Source of the DNA: JACCUZ01 sp038246575
GTDB lineage: Bacteria; Actinomycetota; Actinomycetes; JACCUZ01
Length of the DNA: 20,197 bases
Direction of reading: 5' to 3'
NCBI GenBank assembly: GCA_038246575.1
Contig: JBBRVU010000063.1
Span: 1-20,197, forward strand
Shown: positions 1 through 8,865 of the stretch, piece after piece
How positions within the stretch are numbered: the first letter of the stretch is position 1
Layout of the letters: each line of letters opens with the position of its first letter
Program-made: the position numbers and the translations under genes
The notes under the pieces: generated by a model
Database searches by the model: none
What the model was told of the DNA's origin: nothing
What the model saw: the letters and a program-made list of their open reading frames with translations, nothing else

Positions 1-1
1 G

Positions 2-112
2 CAGGTCGGCGCGCTCGCGGCGATGGTCTACCTGCTGGCCCGTGGCCGCACACCGGTCGCGTCGCCGGAGCCCGACCTGTCGAAAGACCTCACCGCGCCC
101 GACGTCACCTGA
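2..112 (+). CDS. C-terminal end of a membrane protein, possibly DUF3159 family (partial)
   Basis: An open frame enters from the left edge and ends at TGA 110-112, giving only the last 36 residues. It begins with a hydrophobic stretch (ALAAMVYLLA) that reads as the end of a transmembrane helix, then RGR positive residues and a short polar tail. This fits a membrane protein with a cytoplasmic C-terminus. In mycobacteria the gene convergent with ceoB-ceoC (Rv2693c) is a DUF3159 integral membrane protein, and the arrangement here is the same. The family call rests on that synteny and not on the few residues visible. The gene converges on the ceoC-like gene across a hairpin-containing gap. Confidence 0.5.
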   Translation, partial: QVGALAAMVYLLARGRTPVASPEPDLSKDLTAPDVT

Positions 113-145
113 GCGACCGCGTACCCGACGCTGCAACTTCGTACG

Positions 146-194
146 CGGTTGGCGGAGCTCCGACACGGTTACCGGTACGCAGCTCCGCCAACCG
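146..194. terminator. Large perfect hairpin between convergent genes, probable bidirectional terminator
   Basis: Arms 146-159 (CGGTTGGCGGAGCT) and 181-194 (AGCTCCGCCAACCG) are perfect 14-bp reverse complements around a 21-nt loop that itself contains the palindrome ACCGGT. The hairpin sits in the 139-nt gap between the stop codons of two convergent genes, where it could end transcription from both sides. Neither side has a T tract, which is common for actinobacterial terminators. The rest of the gap holds only a 9-bp tandem repeat (GCCACCTCG at 222-239). Confidence 0.6.
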
Positions 195-251
195 GACCTG
201 GGGACGCGGGGCCTGACGGTCGCCACCTCGGCCACCTCGGCCGCTCGGCGC

Positions 252-917
252 CTACCGGGCGTGCGGGGCGAGCAGCTCCTCGAGGGCGTGCGCCATGTCC
301 GAAGTTGCCACGAACAGCAGCTCGTCGCCGGCTTCGAGCGGGTCGTCAGCACTGGGCGCGAACGGGCGCTGCTCGCGGATGATCGCGACCAGCGCGGTGT
401 CCACCGGCCAGTCGACGTCACCGACCCGGCCGCCGACCACAGGGGAGTCCGGCGGCAGCGTCAGCTCGAGCATGTCGGTGTTGGACTGCTGGAAGGTGAA
501 CAGCCGCACCAGGTCGCCGACGCTGACGGCCTCCTCGACCAAGGCGGTCATCAGCCGCGGCATCGACACCGCCACGTCCACTCCCCAGGCCTCGTCGAAC
601 ATCCACTCGTTCTTGGGGTTGTTCACCCGGGCGACAGTGCGTGGCACGCCGTACTCCGTCTTGGCCAGCAGCGAGACGACAAGGTTGACCTTGTCGTCGC
701 CGGTCGCCGCGATGACGACCTGACACTCCTGCAGGCCCGCCTCCTCGAGCGAGGTGATCTCACAGGCGTCGGCGAGCAGCCACTGGGCGTCCGGGACCGA
801 CGACTTCTTGATGGCCTCGGGCTCCCGGTCCAGCAGCAGGACCTGGTGACCGTTCTCCAGCAGCTCGCTGGCCACCGAGCGACCGACGCTGCCGGCTCCG
901 GCAATGGCGACCCTCAC
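252..917 (-). CDS. ceoC: TrkA/RCK family potassium transport regulatory subunit (CeoC-like)
   Basis: This 221-residue protein has the single-module RCK architecture: an N-terminal Rossmann RCK_N domain (about residues 1-120) with the dinucleotide motif GAGSVG at 7-12 and an acidic residue ending strand 2 (LLLDRE), then an RCK_C (TrkA_C) domain (about 135-215). Such subunits form cytoplasmic rings that gate potassium transporters in response to NAD(H), ATP or c-di-AMP. The start is GTG at 917-915, because the Rossmann motif begins four residues later. Its GTGA overlaps the TGA of the upstream ceoB-like gene by 4 bp, so the two are translationally coupled. Both subunits are 221 residues but differ in sequence, which suggests a heteromeric ring. 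The synteny matches Rv2692. Family certain; symbol by synteny. Confidence 0.92.
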   Translation of the reverse strand: MRVAIAGAGSVGRSVASELLENGHQVLLLDREPEAIKKSSVPDAQWLLADACEITSLEEAGLQECQVVIAATGDDKVNLVVSLLAKTEYGVPRTVARVNNPKNEWMFDEAWGVDVAVSMPRLMTALVEEAVSVGDLVRLFTFQQSNTDMLELTLPPDSPVVGGRVGDVDWPVDTALVAIIREQRPFAPSADDPLEAGDELLFVATSDMAHALEELLAPHAR

Positions 918-1579
918 GGCTGCTCCTTCGGACGGTCGCGGAAGATGCCCTCGACGAGCTCCGCGCTGCTCTCGCGCATGACCACGTGCACGATGTCGCC
1001 TTCCTGAAGCACGGTGTCTGCGGCAGGCAACAGCCCTTCGCCCAGGCGGGTGAGGAACGCCACCCGTCCCCCCGCCGCCTCCTCGATGCGGCTGATCCGC
1101 TCGCCGACCCAGGCGAGGTCCACCGGGACCTCGGCGAGCCGGACGGTGCCGCTCGGGTCGCGCCACTCGGGCTCGGTGCCGTGGGGGAGCAGCCGTCGGA
1201 TCATCTGGTCCGCGGTCCAGCGGACCGTCGCGACGGTGGGGATGCCCAGCCGCTGGTAGACCTCGGCGCGGCCCGGGTCGTAGATGCGCGCGACCACGTT
1301 GTCCACACCGAACGTCTCGCGCGCCACCCGGGCGGCGAGGATGTTGGAGTTGTCGCCGCTACTCACGGCGGCGAACGCCCCGGCGCTCTCGATCCCCGCC
1401 TCGATGAGGGTGTCCCGGTCGAAACCGAGGCCGGTGACGGTGTGCCCGACGAAGGACTGACCCAGGCGCCGGAAGGCCGCCTCCTTGGAGTCCACGACGG
1501 CGACGTCGTGCCCCCGGGACTCGAGGATCAGGGCAAGACTGGACCCCACTCGGCCGCAGCCCATGATCACGACGTGCAC
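914..1579 (-). CDS. ceoB: TrkA/RCK family potassium transport regulatory subunit (CeoB-like)
   Basis: A 221-residue RCK protein with the Rossmann motif GCGRVG at 7-12, an acidic strand-2 end (AVVDSKE), a conserved VSSGDNSNILAARVARE helix region, and a C-terminal RCK_C domain (about 135-215, with LPAADTVLQEGDIVHVV). It is the first gene of the ceoB-ceoC pair. The frame stays open far upstream, but homology starts at GTG 1579-1577 (VHVVIMGCG). A TAGCGT -10 box lies 7 nt upstream of that GTG with no ribosome-binding site between, which supports a leaderless start there. It is divergent from a KimA-like potassium transporter 79 bp away, so that transporter is the obvious candidate partner. No TrkH/KtrB-type pore gene lies in the window. 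Confidence 0.92.
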   Translation of the reverse strand: MHVVIMGCGRVGSSLALILESRGHDVAVVDSKEAAFRRLGQSFVGHTVTGLGFDRDTLIEAGIESAGAFAAVSSGDNSNILAARVARETFGVDNVVARIYDPGRAEVYQRLGIPTVATVRWTADQMIRRLLPHGTEPEWRDPSGTVRLAEVPVDLAWVGERISRIEEAAGGRVAFLTRLGEGLLPAADTVLQEGDIVHVVMRESSAELVEGIFRDRPKEQP

Positions 1580-1586
1580 GGGGACG

Positions 1587-1592
1587 ACGCTA
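1587..1592 (-). promoter_or_regulatory. -10 box of ceoB (leaderless)
   Basis: Read on the minus strand the sequence is TAGCGT, then 7 nt, then the GTG start of ceoB. It fits the actinobacterial TAnnnT -10 consensus. The spacing puts transcription start at or next to the start codon. No clear -35 box is seen. Confidence 0.5.
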
Positions 1593-1600
1593 GCGCAGCG

Positions 1601-1634
1601 CTGCCCACCCGGTGGGCGCGGCGTCAGTGGGCAG
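1601..1634. promoter_or_regulatory. Inverted-repeat cluster between divergent ceoB and transporter promoters
   Basis: GCCCACC (1603-1609), one base, and GGTGGGC (1611-1617) form a perfect 7-bp inverted repeat. A further half-site GTGGGCAG (1627-1634) is the exact reverse complement of CTGCCCAC at 1601-1608. Three GTGGGC units thus sit between the two divergent -10 boxes, where a regulator could control both genes. No binding protein is known to me for this motif. Confidence 0.35.
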
Positions 1635-1644
1635 CCGATGGACC

Positions 1645-1650
1645 TAGCAT
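1645..1650 (+). promoter_or_regulatory. -10 box of the APC/KimA-like transporter (leaderless)
   Basis: TAGCAT is followed by 8 nt and then an in-frame GTG at 1659, with no purine-rich ribosome-binding site between. This matches leaderless transcription and decides the start choice for the transporter. Confidence 0.5.
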
Positions 1651-1658
1651 CTGCCGTT

Positions 1659-3728
1659 GTGCCACAGACCACCGATGCGCTCAAGCGGCTCCTGCTCGGG
1701 CGTGCCATGCGCAGCGATCGCCTCGGCGAGACCCTGCTGCCCAAGCGGGTCGCGCTGCCGGTCTTCGCCAGCGACGCGCTGTCCTCGGTGGCCTACGCGC
1801 CGGACGAGGTGTTCCTCATGCTCGGCACCGCCGGGCTGGCCGCGTACACCTTCTCCTGGAAGATCGGCCTTGCGGTCGCGTTCGTCCTGCTCGTCGTCGT
1901 GGCCTCGTACCGCCAGAACGTGCACGCCTACCCCAGCGGTGGCGGCGACTACGAGGTCGCCACCGTCAACCTCGGGCGTACGTCGGGCCTGACCGTTGCA
2001 AGCGCCCTGCTGGTGGACTACGTGCTGACGGTGGCGGTGTCGATCTCCTCGGCGGCGCAGTACGCGGCGTCCACGATCGACGCCCTGCAAGGTCACGAGG
2101 CAACGGTCGCTGTCGTGGCCGTGATCCTGCTCATGTCGGCGAACCTGCGCGGGGTGCGCGAGTCGGGCACGGCGTTCGCGGTCCCGACGTACGCGTTCAT
2201 GGTCGCCATCTTCGGGATGGTGCTGTGGGGGTTCGGCCGCTACCTGTTCGGCGACCTGCCCCAGGTGGCCAGCGCGCGCTTCGACCTGGTGCCGGAGCCT
2301 GCCTACCAGGACGGGATCGTCGGGCTGGGCGGTGCCTTCCTGCTGCTGCGCGCGTTCTCGTCCGGCTGCGCGGCGCTGACCGGCGTCGAGGCGATCAGCA
2401 ACGGCGTGCCGGCCTTCCGCAAACCGAAGTCGAAGAACGCCGCCACCACGCTGCTGCTGCTCGGGACCATCGCGGTGACGATGCTCACCAGCATCATCGT
2501 GCTGGCCAGGGTCAGCGGGTTGCGCTTCGCCGACGACGTGGTCGAGCAGCTGCGACTCGGCGGGGAGGCCGGGACCGCGACCATGGCCGGCGTGCGCTTC
2601 CCGGACGGGACGACGTACGTCCAGGACCCCGTCATCGGACAGCTGGCCAAGGCGATCTTCGACAACGCCCCGCTGCTGGCGGGGGTGGTCACCTCGATCA
2701 CCGGGCTGATCCTCGTGCTCGCGGCCAACACGGCGTTCAACGGGTTCCCGGTGCTCGGCTCGATCCTGGCCCAGGACCGGTACCTGCCGCGGCAGCTGCA
2801 CACGCGCGGTGACCGGCTGGCGTACAGCAACGGCATCGTCATCCTGGCCGGCTTCGCGATCCTGCTGATCGTGGCGTTCAACGCCGAGGTCACCAAGCTC
2901 ATCCAGCTCTACATCGTGGGCGTCTTCGTCTCGTTCACGATGAGCCAGACCGGCATGGTGCGGCACTGGACGCGCCTGCTGCGGACCGAGACCGACCCTG
3001 CCGCCCGGGCGCGGATGACCCGGAGCCGCGTCATCAACGCCGTAGGCCTGTCGGTGACCGGGCTGGTGCTGGTGGTGGTGCTCATCACCAAGTTCGTCCA
3101 CGGCGCGTGGATCGCGATCGCCGCCATGGTCGTGGTGTTCCTGGTCATGAAGGGCATCCACCGGCACTACGAGACCGTGTCCGAGGAGCTCATCGTCGAC
3201 GAGGACGAGGACGTGATGCTCCCCGCTCGCACGCACGTCATCGTGCTGGTGTCGAAGATCCACAAGCCGACGATGCGCGCGGTGTCCTACGCCCGTGCCA
3301 TGCGTCCGTCGACCCTCGAGGCGGTGACGGTCAACGTCGACAGCGAGGAGACCCGGGGGTTGCAGGCGGAGTGGGACCGGCGGGGGATCCCCGTTTCGCT
3401 GAAGGTGCTCGACTCGCCGTTCCGCGAGGTGACCGACCCGATCCTCGAGTACGTGCGGTCGATCCGTACCGGCCACCCGCGCGACCTGGTGACGGTGCTG
3501 ATCCCGGAGTACGTCGTGGGTCACTGGTGGGAGACGGTCCTGCACAACCAGAGCGCGCTTCGGCTCAAGGGCCGGCTGCTGTTCACGCCCGGGGTGATGG
3601 TGACCAGCGTCCCGTGGCAGCTCAAGAGCTCGGTGGCGCTGGCCGACCGGGAGGGGCCGGCGCCGGGTGCGGTCCGCCGCGGCGGACCGGAGCGACGGGG
3701 CGAGTCGGGCGGGCGGGGCGACTCCTGA
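1659..3728 (+). CDS. KimA-like APC superfamily potassium transporter
   Basis: A 689-residue integral membrane transporter with about 12 hydrophobic helices (to about residue 500) and a cytoplasmic C-terminal domain of the KimA type (from HVIVLVSKIHKPTMRAVSYA, fold resembling universal stress proteins), ending in a low-complexity Arg/Gly tail. From memory, potassium-site residues of Bacillus subtilis KimA are D36, Y43, D117, Y118 and T121. Here D39, Y46, D120, Y121 and T124 occur at a constant offset of +3, in ASDALSSVAY and DYVLT, so proton-coupled potassium uptake is the likely role. GTG 1659 is preferred over ATG 1638 because of the nearby TAGCAT box and because LKRLLLGR is the usual family start. 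Relative to KimA there is an extra loop before FDNAPLL (about residues 292-325). The RCK genes ceoB-ceoC lie divergently next door. Confidence 0.85.
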   Translation: MPQTTDALKRLLLGRAMRSDRLGETLLPKRVALPVFASDALSSVAYAPDEVFLMLGTAGLAAYTFSWKIGLAVAFVLLVVVASYRQNVHAYPSGGGDYEVATVNLGRTSGLTVASALLVDYVLTVAVSISSAAQYAASTIDALQGHEATVAVVAVILLMSANLRGVRESGTAFAVPTYAFMVAIFGMVLWGFGRYLFGDLPQVASARFDLVPEPAYQDGIVGLGGAFLLLRAFSSGCAALTGVEAISNGVPAFRKPKSKNAATTLLLLGTIAVTMLTSIIVLARVSGLRFADDVVEQLRLGGEAGTATMAGVRFPDGTTYVQDPVIGQLAKAIFDNAPLLAGVVTSITGLILVLAANTAFNGFPVLGSILAQDRYLPRQLHTRGDRLAYSNGIVILAGFAILLIVAFNAEVTKLIQLYIVGVFVSFTMSQTGMVRHWTRLLRTETDPAARARMTRSRVINAVGLSVTGLVLVVVLITKFVHGAWIAIAAMVVVFLVMKGIHRHYETVSEELIVDEDEDVMLPARTHVIVLVSKIHKPTMRAVSYARAMRPSTLEAVTVNVDSEETRGLQAEWDRRGIPVSLKVLDSPFREVTDPILEYVRSIRTGHPRDLVTVLIPEYVVGHWWETVLHNQSALRLKGRLLFTPGVMVTSVPWQLKSSVALADREGPAPGAVRRGGPERRGESGGRGDS

Positions 3729-4969
3729 GCGGCGACCTCGGTGAGGTCCCGGACCCGCAATCCTCGGCCGGGCCGCGCGGTGTCGGGCTCGCTGCCGGCC
3801 AGCTGCTGACTCTGGAGGTGGGCGCGGTCGCTCACGGCGGTCACTGCGTGGCCCGTCACGAGGGTCGGGTCGTGTTCGTCCGCCACGCTCTGCCCGGCGA
3901 ACGGGTGCGCGCGCTGGTGACCGAGGGCCACGACCGGTCGTCGTTCTGGCGGGCCGACGCGGTCGAGGTGCTCGACGCGTCCCCGGAGCGGGTCGAGCCG
4001 CCGTGCCCGTGGGCCGGACCGGGACGCTGCGGCGGCTGCGACCTTCAACACGTGGACGTGACGGCGCAGCGGGGGTGGAAGGCCGCGGTCGTGCGCGAGG
4101 CGTTGAGCCACCTGGCCGGCATCGACCTGGCGGTGGAGGTCGAGGAGGTGCCCGGCGCCGCCGACGGGCTCGGCTGGCGGACGCGGGTCAACTTCGCGGT
4201 CTCGGACTCGGGGCATGCGGGGCTGCGTCGGCACCGTTCGCACGAGGTGGTGGCGGTGGACCGCTGCCGCATCGCGCACCCGTTGGTCTCCGAGGTCGGA
4301 GTGACGTCGCGGGAGTGGCCGGGCGTCGACTCGGTCGAGGTCGCGGCGTCGGTCGACAGCGGGGACGTCGTGGTCCGGCCGGACGGGTCGGGAACGGGTG
4401 AGCTGGCCGAGCGCGTCGGCGATCGGATCTTCCGCGTCACCGGCGGCGGCTTCTGGCAGGTCCACCCGGGCGCTGCTTCGACGTTGCTGGCCGCGGTGCT
4501 CGACGGTCTCGACCCCCAGCCCGGCGAGACCGCGCTCGACCTGTACGCCGGGGTCGGCCTGTTCGCGGCAGCACTGGCCGAACGGGTCGGGCCGGCTGGA
4601 CGGGTCAACGCGATCGAGTCCGACCGGCTGGCGGTCACGGATGCCCGGCACAATCTCGCCGACTTCCCCCAGGTGCGCATCGACCGGGGCCGGGTCGACC
4701 ACGTGCTGCGCGCCCAACGGCTCCATCGCGCCGACGTCGTCGTGCTCGACCCGCCGCGATCGGGCGCCGGCAAGGCCGTGGTGTCGCTGCTGTCCCGGCT
4801 GCACGCGCGCCGTATCGCGTACGTCGCCTGCGATCCCGCCGCGCTGGCCCGTGACCTGCGCTGGTTCGGCGAGCGCGGCTACCGGCTCGAGTCGCTGCGT
4901 GCCTTCGACATGTTCCCGATGACCCACCACATCGAGTGCGTCGCTGTCCTCACCCCCGCCCGCCCCTGA
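3725..4969 (+). CDS. TRAM-domain class I SAM-dependent uridine-C5 RNA methyltransferase (TrmA/RlmD family)
   Basis: With a CTG start this is 414 residues. A TRAM RNA-binding domain (about 26-85) is followed by four cysteines for a 4Fe-4S cluster (C94, C102, C105, C181), a SAM-binding motif DLYAGVGLF from D272, the DPPRSGAG loop, and the catalytic cysteine C369 in YVACDP. The C-terminus DMFPMTHHIECVAVL is classic for the family, which makes 5-methyluridine in tRNA or 23S rRNA; which RNA is not decidable here. The start is odd. The first TRAM strand (LLTLEV) lies upstream of GTG 3818, yet the only other usual start is GTG 3614, deep inside the transporter gene. CTG 3725 overlaps the transporter stop as CTGA and gives a natural length, so I use it with low certainty. 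The synteny matches Rv2689c. Confidence 0.85.
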   Translation: MSGDLGEVPDPQSSAGPRGVGLAAGQLLTLEVGAVAHGGHCVARHEGRVVFVRHALPGERVRALVTEGHDRSSFWRADAVEVLDASPERVEPPCPWAGPGRCGGCDLQHVDVTAQRGWKAAVVREALSHLAGIDLAVEVEEVPGAADGLGWRTRVNFAVSDSGHAGLRRHRSHEVVAVDRCRIAHPLVSEVGVTSREWPGVDSVEVAASVDSGDVVVRPDGSGTGELAERVGDRIFRVTGGGFWQVHPGAASTLLAAVLDGLDPQPGETALDLYAGVGLFAAALAERVGPAGRVNAIESDRLAVTDARHNLADFPQVRIDRGRVDHVLRAQRLHRADVVVLDPPRSGAGKAVVSLLSRLHARRIAYVACDPAALARDLRWFGERGYRLESLRAFDMFPMTHHIECVAVLTPARP

Positions 4970-4972
4970 CGC

Positions 4973-4994
4973 TCCTCCCGCACTCGCGGGGGGG
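4973..4994 (+). terminator. GC-rich hairpin after the RNA methyltransferase gene
   Basis: CCCGC (4977-4981), loop ACTC and GCGGG (4986-4990) pair perfectly. The stem extends outward through C-G and G-U pairs into the G run, to about 9 bp. It begins 4 nt after the stop codon and has no T tract. It is a likely intrinsic terminator separating this operon from acnA. Confidence 0.45.
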
Positions 4995-5044
4995 GGTGTA
5001 CGGCGGGGAGGCGGGCCAGGGTGGCCGACCGGCCGGGGATGAGG

Positions 5045-5062
5045 TATCTTGACGTCAAGATA
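5045..5062. promoter_or_regulatory. 18-bp perfect palindromic operator at the acnA promoter
   Basis: TATCTTGACGTCAAGATA is a perfect 18-bp palindrome, 73 bp upstream of the acnA start codon. Its left arm TATCTT also matches a TAnnnT -10 box, so a bound repressor would block initiation. The form resembles operators of MarR-family TamR/UrtR-type regulators. From memory, TamR controls aconitase and related genes in Streptomyces coelicolor in response to citrate/trans-aconitate. The assignment to TamR is inference; the palindrome is directly visible. Confidence 0.7.
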
Positions 5063-5135
5063 ACTGCCTGCGCGACCCGGCGTGGATGACGGCCGGTCAC
5101 CGGGGCAGGATGGCGGCGAACGAGAGGAGACGCTC

Positions 5136-7943
<2,808 letters not shown>

Positions 7944-7947
7944 CTGA

Positions 7948-8670
7948 GTGCCCGACCCGCTCGTCTTCGCGGCAATCGCTGCCGCGGTGGCCGTCGGTGC
8001 GCTCGTTCAGGGCGCAGTCGGGCTCGGCCTCGGGCTGGTCTCCGCTCCGGTGGTGGCGCTGCTGGCGCCCGCACTGATGCCCGGCGTCCTGGTCTGGCTC
8101 GGGACGTTGCTCCCGCTGCTCAGCCTGGTCAAGGACTGGCGGTCGGCCGACTGGAGGGGCCTGCGCTGGGCCTTCGCCGGGCGCGTTCCAGGCACGGCGC
8201 TCGGCGTCGTGGTCGTCAGCATGGTCTCGGCGCGGCTGCTCGGCGTGCTCGTCGGCGCCATGGTGCTTGTCGCTGTCGCGCTCACGGCGCTGGTGGTGCG
8301 CCTGCCGATGCGCCCCGCTGTCCTGGCCGGAGCGGGCGTGGTGAGCGGGCTGACCGGGACGGCGACCTCCATCGGGGGGCCGCCGCTCGCGCTGGTCTAC
8401 CAGCACGTCACCGGCCCGCGGCTGCGCGGCACGCTGGCGGCGTACTTCGTCGGTGGTGGCGTGCTCTCGCTCGGCGGGCTGGCGCTGGCGGGGGAGCTCG
8501 ACGCGGCGCAGGGAGTCGCCGCCCTGCTGTTGACGCCGTTCCTGCTCGTCGGCTTCCTGCTCGGCGGCCCGGTGCGCCGACACGTGGACGCGGGCCGCAC
8601 CCGCGCCGCCGTGCTCGTGATCTGCGCGAGCTCGGCGCTGGTGCTGCTCCTCCGGAGCCTGGCCGGCTGA
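7948..8670 (+). CDS. TauE/SafE family membrane protein, probable anion exporter
   Basis: A 240-residue, almost wholly hydrophobic protein with about 7-8 membrane segments in two related halves. Each half has a glycine-rich motif: GALVQGAVGLGLGLVSAP (about 14-31) and GVVSGLTGTATSIGGPPLAL (about 131-150). This two-repeat pattern marks the TauE/SafE (formerly DUF81) family of sulfite, sulfonate or organic-anion exporters. The substrate cannot be read from the sequence. The GTG start lies 4 nt after the acnA stop, so it is co-transcribed and probably translationally coupled, which hints at an anion tied to central metabolism. The following 195-nt gap starts the xylose operon. Confidence 0.8.
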   Translation: MPDPLVFAAIAAAVAVGALVQGAVGLGLGLVSAPVVALLAPALMPGVLVWLGTLLPLLSLVKDWRSADWRGLRWAFAGRVPGTALGVVVVSMVSARLLGVLVGAMVLVAVALTALVVRLPMRPAVLAGAGVVSGLTGTATSIGGPPLALVYQHVTGPRLRGTLAAYFVGGGVLSLGGLALAGELDAAQGVAALLLTPFLLVGFLLGGPVRRHVDAGRTRAAVLVICASSALVLLLRSLAG

Positions 8671-8736
8671 CACCCGGGCGACATCTGGCGGACACGTCCA
8701 GGCGCTCACTGCCCGCTCACAGCAAGGCAAGCGGCC

Positions 8737-8754
8737 AGCCGTCGGATCGGCTTT
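8737..8754 (+). terminator. Small hairpin with short T run after the exporter gene
   Basis: AGCCG (8737-8741), loop TCGGAT and CGGCT (8748-8752) form a 5-bp stem followed by TT. It is 67 nt past the exporter stop and just upstream of the xylose-operon promoter region. It is short, so the terminator call is weak. Confidence 0.25.
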
Positions 8755-8812
8755 GTTACGTACTTGTGACTTCCCACGGGGACCTGATGTGAGTACGTTG
8801 TGGGGAACAACA
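8754..8812 (+). promoter_or_regulatory. Probable promoter/operator region of the xylose operon
   Basis: This AT-richer patch lies in the 195-nt gap before the binding-protein gene. ACGTACT (8758-8764) and AGTACGT (8792-8798) are a 7-bp inverted repeat with centres 34 bp apart. GTTGT-GGGGA-ACAAC (8797-8811) is a second, short inverted repeat. TACGTT (8794-8799) could be a -10 box, giving transcription start near 8806 and a leader of about 60 nt. These are candidate sites for the ROK repressor encoded in the operon; none matches an operator I can name. Confidence 0.35.
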
Positions 8813-8817
8813 TACCT

Positions 8818-8840
8818 CCGCCGGCAGATTCGCCCGGCGG
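8818..8840 (+). promoter_or_regulatory. Leader hairpin upstream of the xylF ribosome-binding site
   Basis: CCGCCGG (8818-8824) and CCGGCGG (8834-8840) are a perfect 7-bp stem with a 9-nt loop, ending about 10 nt before the AAAGG ribosome-binding site (8851-8855). It would lie in the mRNA leader if transcription starts near 8806. It may stabilise the message; no riboswitch is recognised. Confidence 0.3.
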
Positions 8841-8865
8841 GCTCCCAGCGAAAGGCACACTCGCT

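Noticed and set aside
222..239. Tandem GCCACCTCG x2 as a repeat array or regulatory element
   Set aside because: Only two units in GC-rich noncoding DNA; not distinguishable from chance.
1644..3545. A 633-residue open frame on the minus strand across the potassium transporter gene
   Set aside because: Composition is that of an antisense shadow (His, Arg, Asp, Gln rich); the plus-strand protein has clear family motifs.
3614..4969. GTG 3614 as start of the RNA methyltransferase
   Set aside because: It would overlap the transporter gene by 115 nt and add a Gly/Arg low-complexity stretch unlike the family N-terminus.
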